Origin: Phytobacter diazotrophicus
Lineage (GTDB): Bacteria > Pseudomonadota > Gammaproteobacteria > Enterobacterales > Enterobacteriaceae
Length of the DNA stretch: 64,000 nt
Reading direction: 5' to 3'
NCBI GenBank assembly: GCA_004346725.1
Contig: SMDE01000003.1
Span: forward strand, 186,001 to 250,000
A program made the translations under genes and the position numbers. Below the pieces are notes generated by a model that was given only the letters and a program-made list of their open reading frames with translations, was not told the DNA's origin and did not search any database. Positions 34,401 through 42,367 of this stretch are shown piece by piece. Position 1 is the stretch's first letter. Each line of letters opens with the position of its first letter.

Positions 34401-36331
34401 TCAGCGTCGGCATCCGCGTCGGCGTCGGCATCCGCATCCGCGTCTGCGTCGGAATCCGCATCTGCATCGGCGTCTGAATCAGCATCAGCGTCGGCATCAG
34501 AGTCGGCATCGGCATCGGCATCAGCGTCGGCATCCGCATCGGCATCAGAATCTGCATCTGAGTCAGCATCTGCATCTGCATCTGCATCGGAATCTGCGTC
34601 CGCATCGGCATCGGCATCGGCATCAGAATCAGCGTCGGCATCGGCGTCGGCATCGGCGTCAGCGTCGGCATCCGCATCGGCGTCGGCATCGGCGTCAGAG
34701 TCGGCGTCAGCGTCGGCGTCAGCGTCGGCATCCGCGTCGGCGTCCGCATCTGCATCTGCATCAGCATCGGAATCGGCATCGGAATCTGCGTCGGCGTCTG
34801 CGTCGGAATCCGCATCAGAATCAGCGTCGGAATCCGCATCAGCGTCGGCATCGGCGTCCGCGTCCGCATCGGCGTCCGAATCGGCATCAGAATCCGCATC
34901 TGCATCAGAGTCTGCATCAGAGTCTGCATCGGCGTCGGCGTCGGCATCAGAATCCGCATCGGCGTCGGCATCTGCGTCTGCATCAGCGTCGGCATCGGCA
35001 TCCGCGTCTGCATCGGCATCCGCATCAGCGTCGGCATCGGAATCGGCATCGGCGTCTGCATCTGCGTCGGAATCAGCGTCCGCATCGGCATCCGCGTCCG
35101 CATCGGCATCAGAATCTGCATCTGAGTCAGCATCTGCATCTGCATCGGCGTCCGCATCGGCGTCGGCGTCGGCGTCAGAGTCAGCATCGGCATCCGCATC
35201 CGCATCGGAATCCGCGTCGGCATCAGAATCCGCATCGGCGTCGGCGTCCGCATCGGCGTCGGCGTCGGCGTCAGAATCTGCATCAGAATCAGCGTCGGCA
35301 TCCGCATCTGCATCTGCGTCGGAATCAGCATCCGCGTCGGCGTCAGCATCCGCATCTGCGTCGGCATCGGCGTCTGAATCGGCGTCGGCGTCGGCATCGG
35401 AATCCGCATCAGAATCCGCATCGGCATCAGAATCCGCATCGGCGTCGGCGTCCGCATCGGCGTCGGCATCGGAATCTGCATCAGCATCCGCATCTGCATC
35501 GGCATCAGAATCTGCGTCGGCGTCTGCGTCTGCGTCGGAATCCGCATCGGCATCGGCATCGGCATCGGAATCTGCATCAGCATCTGCATCCGCATCTGCG
35601 TCGGCATCGGCGTCTGAATCGGCGTCGGCGTCGGCATCGGAATCCGCATCGGCATCGGCATCGGAATCTGCATCAGCATCTGCATCCGCGTCTGCATCGG
35701 AATCCGCGTCGGAATCTGCATCCGCATCCGCATCGGCGTCGGAATCCGCATCTGCGTCGGAATCCGCATCTGCGTCGGAATCATCGGGCGGGTTCGGATT
35801 CGTATTGGGATCGGCAGGCGTTGATGCAGTGGCAACGCCTGGATCAAGCCGCGTTAATTCCTGAGGGCGTTCGGCATCAGGGAAATCAATGCCAACCGTT
35901 GGGTATCCGGCACCAGGGTCAACGATCTGACCGGTTAAATCGAGGACCACATGTGTGTGCGATCCGCCGCCGCTTCCGCCGGCATCACTTCCGCCAGTGC
36001 CACCTGCCTGGGGACCCGCGGCTGGCGCTTCAAGGGTTTGCGTCGGATCCTGCCCATCTGCGATCGCCTGTTGTATAGCGGCAATATCTTGTTGCTGAGT
36101 AGCCGTAGGTTCAGTGGTCACGCTGCCCGTACTGTCCCAGTGACTGTCACGGCCAAGGTCCAGTTGCTTGCCATCCGCCAAAGACAAGGTAATTGCACCA
36201 GAAGCCCCAGTCTCGACCTGTTCTCCTTCGAGGACCCTGTCACCTTCAACCAATAAACGCTGGCTGCCATCAGGTGCTACTGCAAACACTTGTCCTATTA
36301 CCGCTTTGACGATCCCAGAGACGCCGCTCAT
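31463..36331 (-). CDS. lapA: LapA-like surface adhesin with Asp-Ser/Asp-Ala repeat stalk
   Basis: This is about 1622 aa. The N-terminal retention module ([20 protein letters not shown]...[16 protein letters not shown]) matches LapA-type adhesins. The LapG cut site Pro103-Ala104-Ala105-Gly106 follows, then a Gly-rich linker. Residues about 181-1112 are almost wholly (Asp-Ser/Asp-Ala)n, an extreme acidic stalk. After it come a non-repeat globular part (about 1113-1330), a beta-sandwich-like domain and an acidic, His-rich tail with [20 protein letters not shown]. This tail resembles the secretion-signal region of such adhesins. No RTX repeats are seen. The ATG at 36331 has GAGGGA 7 nt upstream; an earlier start at 36367 would put 12 odd residues before the module. 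The first gene of the operon, it lies next to lapD and lapG. Role: c-di-GMP-controlled attachment. Confidence 0.88.
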   Translation of the reverse strand: MSGVSGIVKAVIGQVFAVAPDGSQRLLVEGDRVLEGEQVETGASGAITLSLADGKQLDLGRDSHWDSTGSVTTEPTATQQQDIAAIQQAIADGQDPTQTLEAPAAGPQAGGTGGSDAGGSGGGSHTHVVLDLTGQIVDPGAGYPTVGIDFPDAERPQELTRLDPGVATASTPADPNTNPNPPDDSDADADSDADADSDADADADADSDADSDADADADADADSDADADADSDADADADSDADADADADADADADSDADADADADSDADADADADSDADADADADADSDADADADADADADSDADADSDADSDADADADSDADADADADADADADADSDADADADADADSDADSDADADADADADADADSDADADSDADADADADSDADADADADADADADADSDADSDADADADADADADSDADADADADSDADADADADADADADADADADADADADADSDADADADADSDADSDADADSDADSDADADADADADADADSDADSDADSDADADADSDADSDADADADADADADADADADADADSDADADADADADADADADADADADSDADADADADADSDADADADADSDADSDADADADADADADADSDADADADSDADADADSDADADADADADADADADADADADADADSDADADADADADSDADADADADADADADADADADADADSDADADADADADSDADSDADADADADADADADADADADADADADADADADADSDADADSDADADADADSDADADSDADADADADADSDADADADADADSDADADADADADADADADADSDSDADADADADSDADADADADSDADADSDADSDADADADADADADSDADSDADSDADADSDADADADADADADADADADADSDADADADADSDADADADADADSDADADADADADADADSDADADADADADADSDADADADADADADADADADADADADADADADADADSDADSDADADADADADADADADADSDSDADADSDADADADADSDADADADADSDADADADADADSDADADADADADSDSDADADADADSDADADADADADADADADADADADADADADADADADADADADADVKLTVTITPGGKTTDTSDNTITHINGGSGNPNGYDIQNGVIVAIGSNVHVWLTPDSPDGAIKGDFVPKSDSASQIHYYTSSGNANTDDSAKGHTDIFVVGDHTGGYYQQSDWPNSKYNFVSLKGITGNGNVTEGDVGKDYIFVQGNSEDYKVTGVPHPQNHQNNDIDNLQITDENGKHPFENANHIEGVVFGDGPSSSHGGSTTTSYTVTLNLDVNLESSDSNDHLNAITVGGIPEHATFSGNYTDVTYDAVNKVYVLTFASDTTHYSGQVSVELPDGKSTLGDITLDVDSTASDQLEHHFTFDGEEGGQHISDSHSDGADVNHLADASDETHMTLSHIADESHSDIDSLSDTDSQARMSSSAANDTQTTEADHSLFTDSSHSASLIDDTSLMLTPLAADNTSGHAETPTASADNAMMPLSAHAQEAAANTSTTAVDNDQQLNFSDIIHDEEHHDLSSLIQAGPQSETANNPTEAEHVPAEGGITANTDSYDAGHEAMVDNLISKPEETT
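32995..35790. repeat. 2.8-kb hexanucleotide-period tract (Asp-Ser/Asp-Ala codons)
   Basis: About 465 consecutive 6-bp units on the minus strand read GAY-(GCN or TCN). The sequence is never a perfect tandem array, because third positions and the Ala/Ser choice vary along it. All units are multiples of 6 bp, so gain or loss of units keeps the reading frame. Several other frames also lack stops here by composition alone. Confidence 0.95.
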
Positions 36332-36371
36332 GTGTAGTTCCCTCGATCCTGTTCTCGCCCAATTCATCCAC

Positions 36372-36540
36372 TGACCAGGCGTAGAATGCTAAAAGAGAAT
36401 TTAATTAGTATTTGTAATGCAACATGTAACAAAGGTAATGAAAGCACGTTCCGGCAGAGGATTTATTGATGCCGCTTCGCTTAAAGACCTTATATTAATA
36501 GATGAAGTGAATGAATAGTAGTGCAGGCAGGAATTTAGGT
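36372..36540 (-). promoter_or_regulatory. AT-rich promoter region of the lapA-like operon
   Basis: About 170 bp of AT-rich DNA lies between the lapD-operon terminator and the adhesin start. Because the terminator separates the two operons, the adhesin promoter must be here. No single -10/-35 pair stands out. Confidence 0.45.
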
Positions 36541-36570
36541 TAAAAAAAAGGGACTTTGTCAATAGTCCCT
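36541..36570 (-). terminator. Terminator of the lapG-lapD operon
   Basis: Stem AGGGACT / AGTCCCT has an 8-nt loop. On the minus strand it is followed by eight U (from A-run 36542-36549). It lies 42 nt past the stop of the 114-aa gene. Confidence 0.88.
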
Positions 36571-36611
36571 GTGTCGTACATGATATATATTAAGTAAGTA
36601 AAAATGACGAA

Positions 36612-36956
36612 TTATATAAATCCCTCATCGTCATCATCGGAAATTAATCCTTCCAGACCACTCAACGAACGACGCGCCTGTGCACGGCTGGTCAGCTTTG
36701 CCTGAGCGACCGGTGGCAGATCGGTAATGCTGATGACGCCTTTACTCATCAGCACTTCGATCAGGTCCTCCAGGACGCGAACCATCTCAAGATCGCTCTG
36801 CCGCAATTGCAGTAGCGATGCCTCACGAATTTCTCTCTGCCGCATCCATTCGTCAATTTCTGCTGTGCTGACTTCACTTTGTTCTGTCATGGCATGAAAA
36901 GGGACAAGCTCCACCTGAATAATTCGCCCCGCTTCATCGCGTTCTATGTAGTACAT
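36612..36956 (-). CDS. Small conserved protein linked to lapD/lapG
   Basis: This 114-aa soluble protein has a compact N-terminal beta stretch (MYYIERDEAGRIIQVELVPFHAM). A helical core (LRQSDLEMVRVLEDLIEVLMSKGVISITDLPPVAQAKLTSRAQARRSL) and an acidic tail (ISDDDDEG) follow. From memory it resembles short Pseudomonas proteins misleadingly labelled 'tryptophan synthase subunit beta-like'. No trypsin-like, enzyme or DNA-binding motif supports any such activity. It follows lapD by 26 nt and is the last gene before the operon terminator. Function is unknown; a cytoplasmic partner of the Lap system is possible. Confidence 0.8.
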   Translation of the reverse strand: MYYIERDEAGRIIQVELVPFHAMTEQSEVSTAEIDEWMRQREIREASLLQLRQSDLEMVRVLEDLIEVLMSKGVISITDLPPVAQAKLTSRAQARRSLSGLEGLISDDDDEGFI

Positions 36957-36982
36957 TTTCAGCCTCTTTTTAGCCTGACAGG

Positions 36983-38929
36983 TTAATTTCCACCCAGGGT
37001 GCTGGCATCAGCAAAATAGCGCCCCATTGCGCCATACAGGCCGATATTTTCGAGAACCGACAGTTCGCCCGCTGTTTCTACACGTTCAGCAATCAGTGGC
37101 AAATTAATTTGTCGGGTTGCCCAATAAATGGCCTCGATAAACAGTTTTTTATCTTCTTCACTATCAATATTACGAATGTAGCTACCGTCAACTTTGAGCC
37201 AGGCAAGCCCCCACTGCGGCAAATTGCCGATGAGATGGAACCGGCCGCCAAAATGTTGGATCCCTAAACGGCAGCCCAGCGTTTTAAGCCGTTTGACCAG
37301 AATAGTGACCCGCTCGGCATCGGGTAGCTCGTTTTCATCCAGTTCCAGCGTCAGGCGCGATGCCAATTGTGGCGCATTCACCAAGGGTTGTAACAGTGCA
37401 TGAAGGCTTTGGTCATCAGCCACACTGGCACCGCTAATACTCAGTGCAAGTGGCCGGTTTGATTTTTCCATCTCGCGCAGCGTCTGTTGCAACATCACAA
37501 TATCCATGCGGCGACTGAGATCGAGGCGGTGGATCCACGGCATAAAACGTCCTGCGGGTATTAGTTCGCCCTCCGGCGTTCTGATACGGGCAAGCACTTT
37601 ATGATGCAAAACAACATACGCATTGTTGCATTCATAAACCGGCTGCGAGAAAAGCTCGAAAGCACCGTCTGTCAGTACCGCATCCAGACGGGTATACCAG
37701 CTATGATGATCCTCTTCGCTATCGTCTGTAACCGTCATATCCGTGCTGGCAAAAAAGCGCATTTCGGTTTCCGCCATCGCCAGCGCCTGGTCTGCCTGCA
37801 TCAGTATCGTCTGTGGCTTGTCGCCAACATGGAAGGGCACCAGCGCGAAATGGGCGACCGGTGTCACGTCGCTCATTCCTGTTTCTGACAGCGCCTTAAG
37901 CTGGGTACTGAGGGTGTTAGTCAGGTTGTCGAGTTCATTATGCAGGAACTGCGGGGCAAGGATGGCAAACTCCCCGCCGCGCACACGGGCCAGGAAACCT
38001 TCATTACGGAAGTAATGCTTTTGCAGGCCATTGAGAATATCTGCCACCGCGATCAGCAGCTTATCGGTTTTCGCGCCGCCAAGACGCTGATTAAGGCCGA
38101 TAAGATCCTGAACCCGCAACAGGATCAGGTGACCCGCGTCATTCTCTTCATCGCTCAGACGCGACTGCAATTGCATATCAAAAGCGCGACGGTTGTTCAG
38201 GCCCGTCAGGCTGTCGTGGTAAGCCTCCCGGCGCAAGGATTCGGTGCGCTGCGCCTGCTCGCCAAACAACGCCTCAAGTTGCGTCACCATCAGATTGGTC
38301 GCCTCAACGACCCGACGCAGTTCCGGCGTTTTCGGCAGCGCGGGAACATTGAGAAACTCGCGGCGACAGATAGCCATCGCCTGCTCCACAATGTAGTTAA
38401 GCGGTCGCAAGAGACGGCGCAGCAGAAGAGTTACGCCGAGAATAAATAACAAGCTACAGCCGATAAGCCACAAAAAGCTGGCGACCATATTGTCCCAAAG
38501 ACGCGCCAGGGCAAACATCGGATGGCTAACGACCTCAACCCTGGCAACCTGCGTCCAGCCATGCGTGACAATGGCGTCACCCTCCCCAGGACTCAGATTT
38601 ACCATGCGGACAAACCAGTCCGGCACGCTGGCGCTTTGCGGATTGTCGGTGCGCTCAATGATGGGTTTGTTGGTTTTAATATCCACCACCCGAATACGGT
38701 AAAAATAACCGCTGTCAAAGATGGAGTTCACCATCAGTTCCGTCATTGCCGGATCATCAATATGGGTCGTCAATGACAGCCCCAGCGCCGTTGCCGCATC
38801 CTGTGCGTGGGCGCTGAGCTGATTCCGGTATTGCTCCCTGGAACCCTCCAGAGAAACAAAAAAGTTGCCGCAGAAAATGACGAGCGTAAATAAACAGATG
38901 CCGATCAGTAGCTGCTTATAAAGGGACAT
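36983..38929 (-). CDS. lapD: LapD, inside-out c-di-GMP receptor
   Basis: This 648-aa inner-membrane protein has transmembrane helix 1 (about 5-25) and a periplasmic LapD/MoxY-type domain with GWTQVARVEVVSHP, whose Trp125 sits where LapD contacts LapG. Transmembrane helix 2 (about 145-170), a HAMP helix, a degenerate GGDEF (RGGEF at about 316-320) and a degenerate EAL (KVLARI in place of the EAL motif) follow. Such a protein binds c-di-GMP rather than making or breaking it. In the bound state it holds LapG and so protects the adhesin. The ATG at 38929 has AGGA 7 nt upstream and gives the MSLYKQL start typical of LapD; a GTG two codons earlier is less likely. It starts 9 nt after lapG. Confidence 0.93.
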   Translation of the reverse strand: MSLYKQLLIGICLFTLVIFCGNFFVSLEGSREQYRNQLSAHAQDAATALGLSLTTHIDDPAMTELMVNSIFDSGYFYRIRVVDIKTNKPIIERTDNPQSASVPDWFVRMVNLSPGEGDAIVTHGWTQVARVEVVSHPMFALARLWDNMVASFLWLIGCSLLFILGVTLLLRRLLRPLNYIVEQAMAICRREFLNVPALPKTPELRRVVEATNLMVTQLEALFGEQAQRTESLRREAYHDSLTGLNNRRAFDMQLQSRLSDEENDAGHLILLRVQDLIGLNQRLGGAKTDKLLIAVADILNGLQKHYFRNEGFLARVRGGEFAILAPQFLHNELDNLTNTLSTQLKALSETGMSDVTPVAHFALVPFHVGDKPQTILMQADQALAMAETEMRFFASTDMTVTDDSEEDHHSWYTRLDAVLTDGAFELFSQPVYECNNAYVVLHHKVLARIRTPEGELIPAGRFMPWIHRLDLSRRMDIVMLQQTLREMEKSNRPLALSISGASVADDQSLHALLQPLVNAPQLASRLTLELDENELPDAERVTILVKRLKTLGCRLGIQHFGGRFHLIGNLPQWGLAWLKVDGSYIRNIDSEEDKKLFIEAIYWATRQINLPLIAERVETAGELSVLENIGLYGAMGRYFADASTLGGN

Positions 38930-38938
38930 AGCCACATC

Positions 38939-39637
38939 CTATTCATTAATTTCAAATCCTTCTGCACGCATTCTGGTGAGAAGATCCTGCCAGCGGGAGA
39001 GTCGTTTACTGTCCCCCACGCGTTTATTCCCGCCGGATTGCGGCAACCACAGCCCTTCCCCATTAAAAGCATAAACCGGGAGCAGATCTGTACGCTGTGT
39101 GGCAGGCAAGATGGCGGTTTTCAGGTTATCCAGTACTAATGGGATCGCATCAGGGGTGGCATACCACGTCACCACCATATGCGCCTGATTTAACTGAAGT
39201 GCTTTAACGTAAGTAATACGCAACTGGTTGGCGGGAACCCCCATCTCACGCAGCGTAAAATATTTCGCCAGCGCAAAATCTTCGCAATCCCCTGCCCCTT
39301 TACGTAAAAATTCTATCGGCGTTGCCCAATAATCCTGCTGATGCCAGACGACAATGTCATCTTTGAACGCCATTCGGGCATTAAAAAACCGGTTTACCTG
39401 ATTCAATTTATCCTGAATCGTGCCCTGCGGTGGATTTTTAAGCAAGGCGGCCCACTCATCAATCCGCTGCCTGGCGGCTGGCGTCGCCGGGCCGTAGAGC
39501 CGCTCAGTTTGCGTGGAGATGGCGTTAAAATCCCACCCGGCACCCAGTCCTGGAGAGAAAATAAGCAACACCACCAGCGCGAAGGATAACCCGCGTCGCA
39601 ACGTTGCACACAAAAAATGACGGTAGGGGCGCCGCAT
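38939..39637 (-). CDS. lapG: LapG, periplasmic adhesin-releasing cysteine protease
   Basis: This 232-aa transglutaminase-like cysteine protease (bacterial TGase-like, BTLCP) has an N-terminal signal sequence (hydrophobic about 16-33). The likely catalytic triad is Cys118 (KGAGDCEDFA), His153 (NQAHMVV) and Asp170 (LVLDNL). The C-x34-H-x16-D spacing is the same as I recall for characterised LapG proteins. It cuts the adhesin at a di-alanine when LapD is not holding it. The matching Pro-Ala-Ala-Gly is present in the adhesin at 31463-36331. It lies directly before lapD and 3 nt after the 567-aa gene. Confidence 0.93.
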   Translation of the reverse strand: MRRPYRHFLCATLRRGLSFALVVLLIFSPGLGAGWDFNAISTQTERLYGPATPAARQRIDEWAALLKNPPQGTIQDKLNQVNRFFNARMAFKDDIVVWHQQDYWATPIEFLRKGAGDCEDFALAKYFTLREMGVPANQLRITYVKALQLNQAHMVVTWYATPDAIPLVLDNLKTAILPATQRTDLLPVYAFNGEGLWLPQSGGNKRVGDSKRLSRWQDLLTRMRAEGFEINE

Positions 39638-39640
39638 ATG

Positions 39641-41344
39641 TCAGCCTGTCCGGGCAACGTTGCTAACGGACATTGTCAGTTGCATGGCGCGCTCAGGTCG
39701 CGTCAGCCAGCGTTTACGGTACGCGACATAGCCGGAAAGGTAATGCTCGACATCGTCAATCCTGACGCGATAGCTGTGGTGACGAATAAAAAAGCTGCCG
39801 ACAATACGCGGCGGATTTTTAAAAAACATGGCCAGCTCCGGCCAGAAAAAACCATTCGCCAGGTAGCGGGCACGGGTTTCCAGCGCCTGGTTGAACACGG
39901 TCATGTCGAAGTCCGCTAACAGGTGCTGATATGGCGAAACGGCAAGCCGTTCTATCATCCGCGACGCCGCCATCATCAACTCCAGCAACGTGGGGTAAGT
40001 GGTAATACGTTCCTGCACAAAGTCGAGATGACCGCGTACATTATCCAGACCGAACTGATAATAGCGTTCCAGCGGCCGGTAGAGCGTCAGTTCATTAACG
40101 CAGTAACTGAGCCAATGGTCATGGGCCTGCCAGTGCTTCTGTTCGATAAAATAGTCCATTGCCCGCTCGACCATCTCCAGCCAACGCGGTGTCTTCGTCA
40201 ATCCATAGAGACGCATCAGGGCAAAGGCGGCTTCCCCGTCGTAATAGATAATGCGGTGCTCCGCCTTGAGCGATAAATCCCCGGCGTTGAGCACATGTAC
40301 GAAGCCCCCGTTCTGCGCGTTCTGCATAAAACCGATGCCAGCCGCCAGCCGCGCCATTGCACCCAGATAGCGCTCGTCATTGGTCAGTTCTGTATATTTC
40401 GCCATCGCCAGGATACAGACCGCGTTACCGCCCAGTTTGATCTCATCACCCGTATCTACCAGGAAATCGGCTTCGCCGCCATCGGGCAAGGAGCAGGTAC
40501 GAATAAACGTGGTACACAGGGCATCCAGCGCCCGCTCAATAGCCGCAAAATGGGCGGGGTGTTGGGTCACTTCCCACCCTTCGAGCAAGGCGTAGGTCGA
40601 GCTGGCATGGCGCAAGGCGTTATAGGTCGGAATGGCGCGATCAAAGCAGGGGAACCAGCCGTAATGATAACGTCCGGAAGGTGTCACCTGGCGTGCCAGG
40701 TAATCCGTCGCCGAGTCAATCATCGGCTCCAGGGCAGTCTCCTGCCACTCGGGCAACTGGCGATAGCCGCTGTTACGTCCGTCCGATTCGATGGGAAAGA
40801 CCTGCTCACCATCGCAAAACAGCGCGCGGGTAGTGAAACGCCACAGCGTCTGGTCAGGGTGCTCAGGCCAGTTCAAGACCGCCCCAAAGCGACGACGGGA
40901 ATAATGGGCAAGGTTACTGGCGTTAGGGGTAGCAACGCCGTGATCGCCGTTATAGAGCAGCGCGTTGGCGGCGATCTCTTGCTCCAGCATGGCATAGCAA
41001 AATGCCGGGTCCAGGCTCAGCCCAAAGCGAAAATAGTTCCGTTTGGTCTTCGCCAGACGAGCTTGCAGCGTATCCCAACGTAGCGTGTCGACCTTGTCGA
41101 CCATGTCAACTCGCAGCCAGCAGGCCTTAAGACCGCTCTTTTTACGCCACTGTTGCAGCGCCTGCGTTCCCTCTTGCCAGGCTTTGTCGAATGTCTCGCC
41201 ACAGCCGCGCACAACGTGGGCACGGCTTTTACTGTCGGACACGCTAAAAAAGATGACCCAGGACGGGCACAGAGACGGTTTTGCCGCTACATCCAGCGTT
41301 TCCATCACCGGGCGGGTTTGCGCAAGTAAGTGGCTGAGCGACAT
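39641..41344 (-). CDS. 567-aa alpha/alpha-barrel-like protein heading the lapG-lapD operon
   Basis: I cannot name this gene. It is soluble, without signal peptide or membrane helix. The N-terminal 100 residues form a separate alpha/beta part ([33 protein letters not shown]). The rest has repeated helical hairpins with aromatic and acidic loops ([42 protein letters not shown]). This is the pattern of an (alpha/alpha)6-type toroid, as in GH, epimerase or glucuronyl C5-epimerase-like enzymes. AAGGAG lies 8 nt before the ATG. It is the first gene of the operon with lapG, lapD and the 114-aa gene, and is divergent from the hydrolase and MurF-CapA genes. A role in surface polymer chemistry is an inference from this setting. 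Confidence 0.75.
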   Translation of the reverse strand: MSLSHLLAQTRPVMETLDVAAKPSLCPSWVIFFSVSDSKSRAHVVRGCGETFDKAWQEGTQALQQWRKKSGLKACWLRVDMVDKVDTLRWDTLQARLAKTKRNYFRFGLSLDPAFCYAMLEQEIAANALLYNGDHGVATPNASNLAHYSRRRFGAVLNWPEHPDQTLWRFTTRALFCDGEQVFPIESDGRNSGYRQLPEWQETALEPMIDSATDYLARQVTPSGRYHYGWFPCFDRAIPTYNALRHASSTYALLEGWEVTQHPAHFAAIERALDALCTTFIRTCSLPDGGEADFLVDTGDEIKLGGNAVCILAMAKYTELTNDERYLGAMARLAAGIGFMQNAQNGGFVHVLNAGDLSLKAEHRIIYYDGEAAFALMRLYGLTKTPRWLEMVERAMDYFIEQKHWQAHDHWLSYCVNELTLYRPLERYYQFGLDNVRGHLDFVQERITTYPTLLELMMAASRMIERLAVSPYQHLLADFDMTVFNQALETRARYLANGFFWPELAMFFKNPPRIVGSFFIRHHSYRVRIDDVEHYLSGYVAYRKRWLTRPERAMQLTMSVSNVARTG

Positions 41345-41463
41345 TTGACTCCTTAATTGCTCCCGGGCATCCCCAGTGCTGAAAATCCTTGTATCATAAT
41401 AACATTATGAATGCCTGGTTGTGTATTCTGTACATCTATATCTTTGCCCGTTGAGGCGGTGCT

Positions 41464-42357
41464 GTGAGGCCCTTTTACGCACTTTTTCTGTTGCTGCTTG
41501 TCGGTGTGGTCGCCCATGCCGACACGCCGCTACTGTGGAACCAGCCCGCTAACCCGCAGACCTGTCCGGTTGGCGATGACGCCGTGTGGGTTCAGTATGC
41601 GGGCGGCTCGGCCTGTATTCGCTACTTTAGTGCGGGCTCCCTGCACGATGCGCCGCTGGCACTGGTGATGTTTAAAGGCGATCGGGTATCGCTGATTAAG
41701 CGCCCGCCAGACCAGATCCCGGCCAATACAGCCGACGCGCAACGCCGCGAGGCGCAGGCCATTTTTCGTCGAAGCGGGCTACCAACATTGATTGTTGCCC
41801 GTCCGGGAACCTATGGTTCCAGCGGCAACCACTATCGCCGCCGCCAGGCAGAAGAATTTCTCGCGCTGAATGCCGCCGTAGATGCCATCAAAGCACGCTA
41901 CGGTATTGCGCGCTTTATCCTCAGCGGACACAGCGGTGGCGCAACGGCCGCATCGGCGCTGCTCACGTTTGGACGCCGGGATATTGACTGTGCCGTGCTC
42001 ACCTCCGGCGCATGGGGGCTACTGGAACGGGCCGGGCGTATGCGCAAAGAACGTGGCGAGGCATCAGCCCCGGGCCTGGACGGCACCGGGCTCGCTAACC
42101 CGTGGGATCCCCTCGACCACGTAGCGGGTATAGCGAACGATCCCGCACGATTAATCCTGGTGATCGGCAACCGGCAGGATCGTAACACGCCGTTCGATCT
42201 GCAAACCCGGTTCGTACAGGCTTTGCGTGAACATGGCCACCAGGTGAAGCAGCTCGAACGCCCCGCCGTCGCGCCGGAATACCATGATTTACAGGGTAAT
42301 CAGGGGGTTAATGCAATAGCCCTTTGCCCACACCACGGCACTGCCCTGAATGAGTAA
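41464..42357 (+). CDS. Secreted alpha/beta hydrolase
   Basis: This 297-aa protein starts at GTG with GAGG 9 nt upstream. A short signal peptide (MRPFYALFLLLLVGVVAHA, 1-19) sends it to the periplasm. The alpha/beta-hydrolase nucleophile elbow is LSGHSGGATA, with Ser at about residue 155. Other acid and His candidates are in VIGNRQDRNTP and APEYHDLQGN near the C-terminus. Two Cys pairs may form disulfides. The substrate is unknown; an esterase or peptidase acting on a surface polymer fits the neighbours. The next gene begins at or just after its stop codon, so the pair is co-translated. It is divergent from the 567-aa/lapG/lapD operon, with 119 bp between. Confidence 0.8.
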   Translation: MRPFYALFLLLLVGVVAHADTPLLWNQPANPQTCPVGDDAVWVQYAGGSACIRYFSAGSLHDAPLALVMFKGDRVSLIKRPPDQIPANTADAQRREAQAIFRRSGLPTLIVARPGTYGSSGNHYRRRQAEEFLALNAAVDAIKARYGIARFILSGHSGGATAASALLTFGRRDIDCAVLTSGAWGLLERAGRMRKERGEASAPGLDGTGLANPWDPLDHVAGIANDPARLILVIGNRQDRNTPFDLQTRFVQALREHGHQVKQLERPAVAPEYHDLQGNQGVNAIALCPHHGTALNE

Positions 42358-42367
42358 GGATACAACC

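Noticed and set aside
32995-35790. CRISPR array
   Set aside because: The 6-bp periodicity has no unique spacers between constant repeats, and no cas gene is present.
32992-35847. Minus-strand frame of 951 codons (Met-Pro-Thr-rich)
   Set aside because: It is a shifted frame of the same repeat tract, with improbable amino-acid composition.
32811-35864. Long plus-strand frame of 1017 codons (Ser-Ala/Ser-Glu repeats)
   Set aside because: It is the mirror of the Asp-Ala/Asp-Ser tract. The hexanucleotide composition lacks stop codons in several frames; there is no ribosome-binding site, signal or non-repeat domain.
36612-36956. Tryptophan synthase beta subunit (label recalled for similar small proteins)
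   Set aside because: At 114 aa, with no PLP lysine motif or related fold segments, it cannot be that enzyme.
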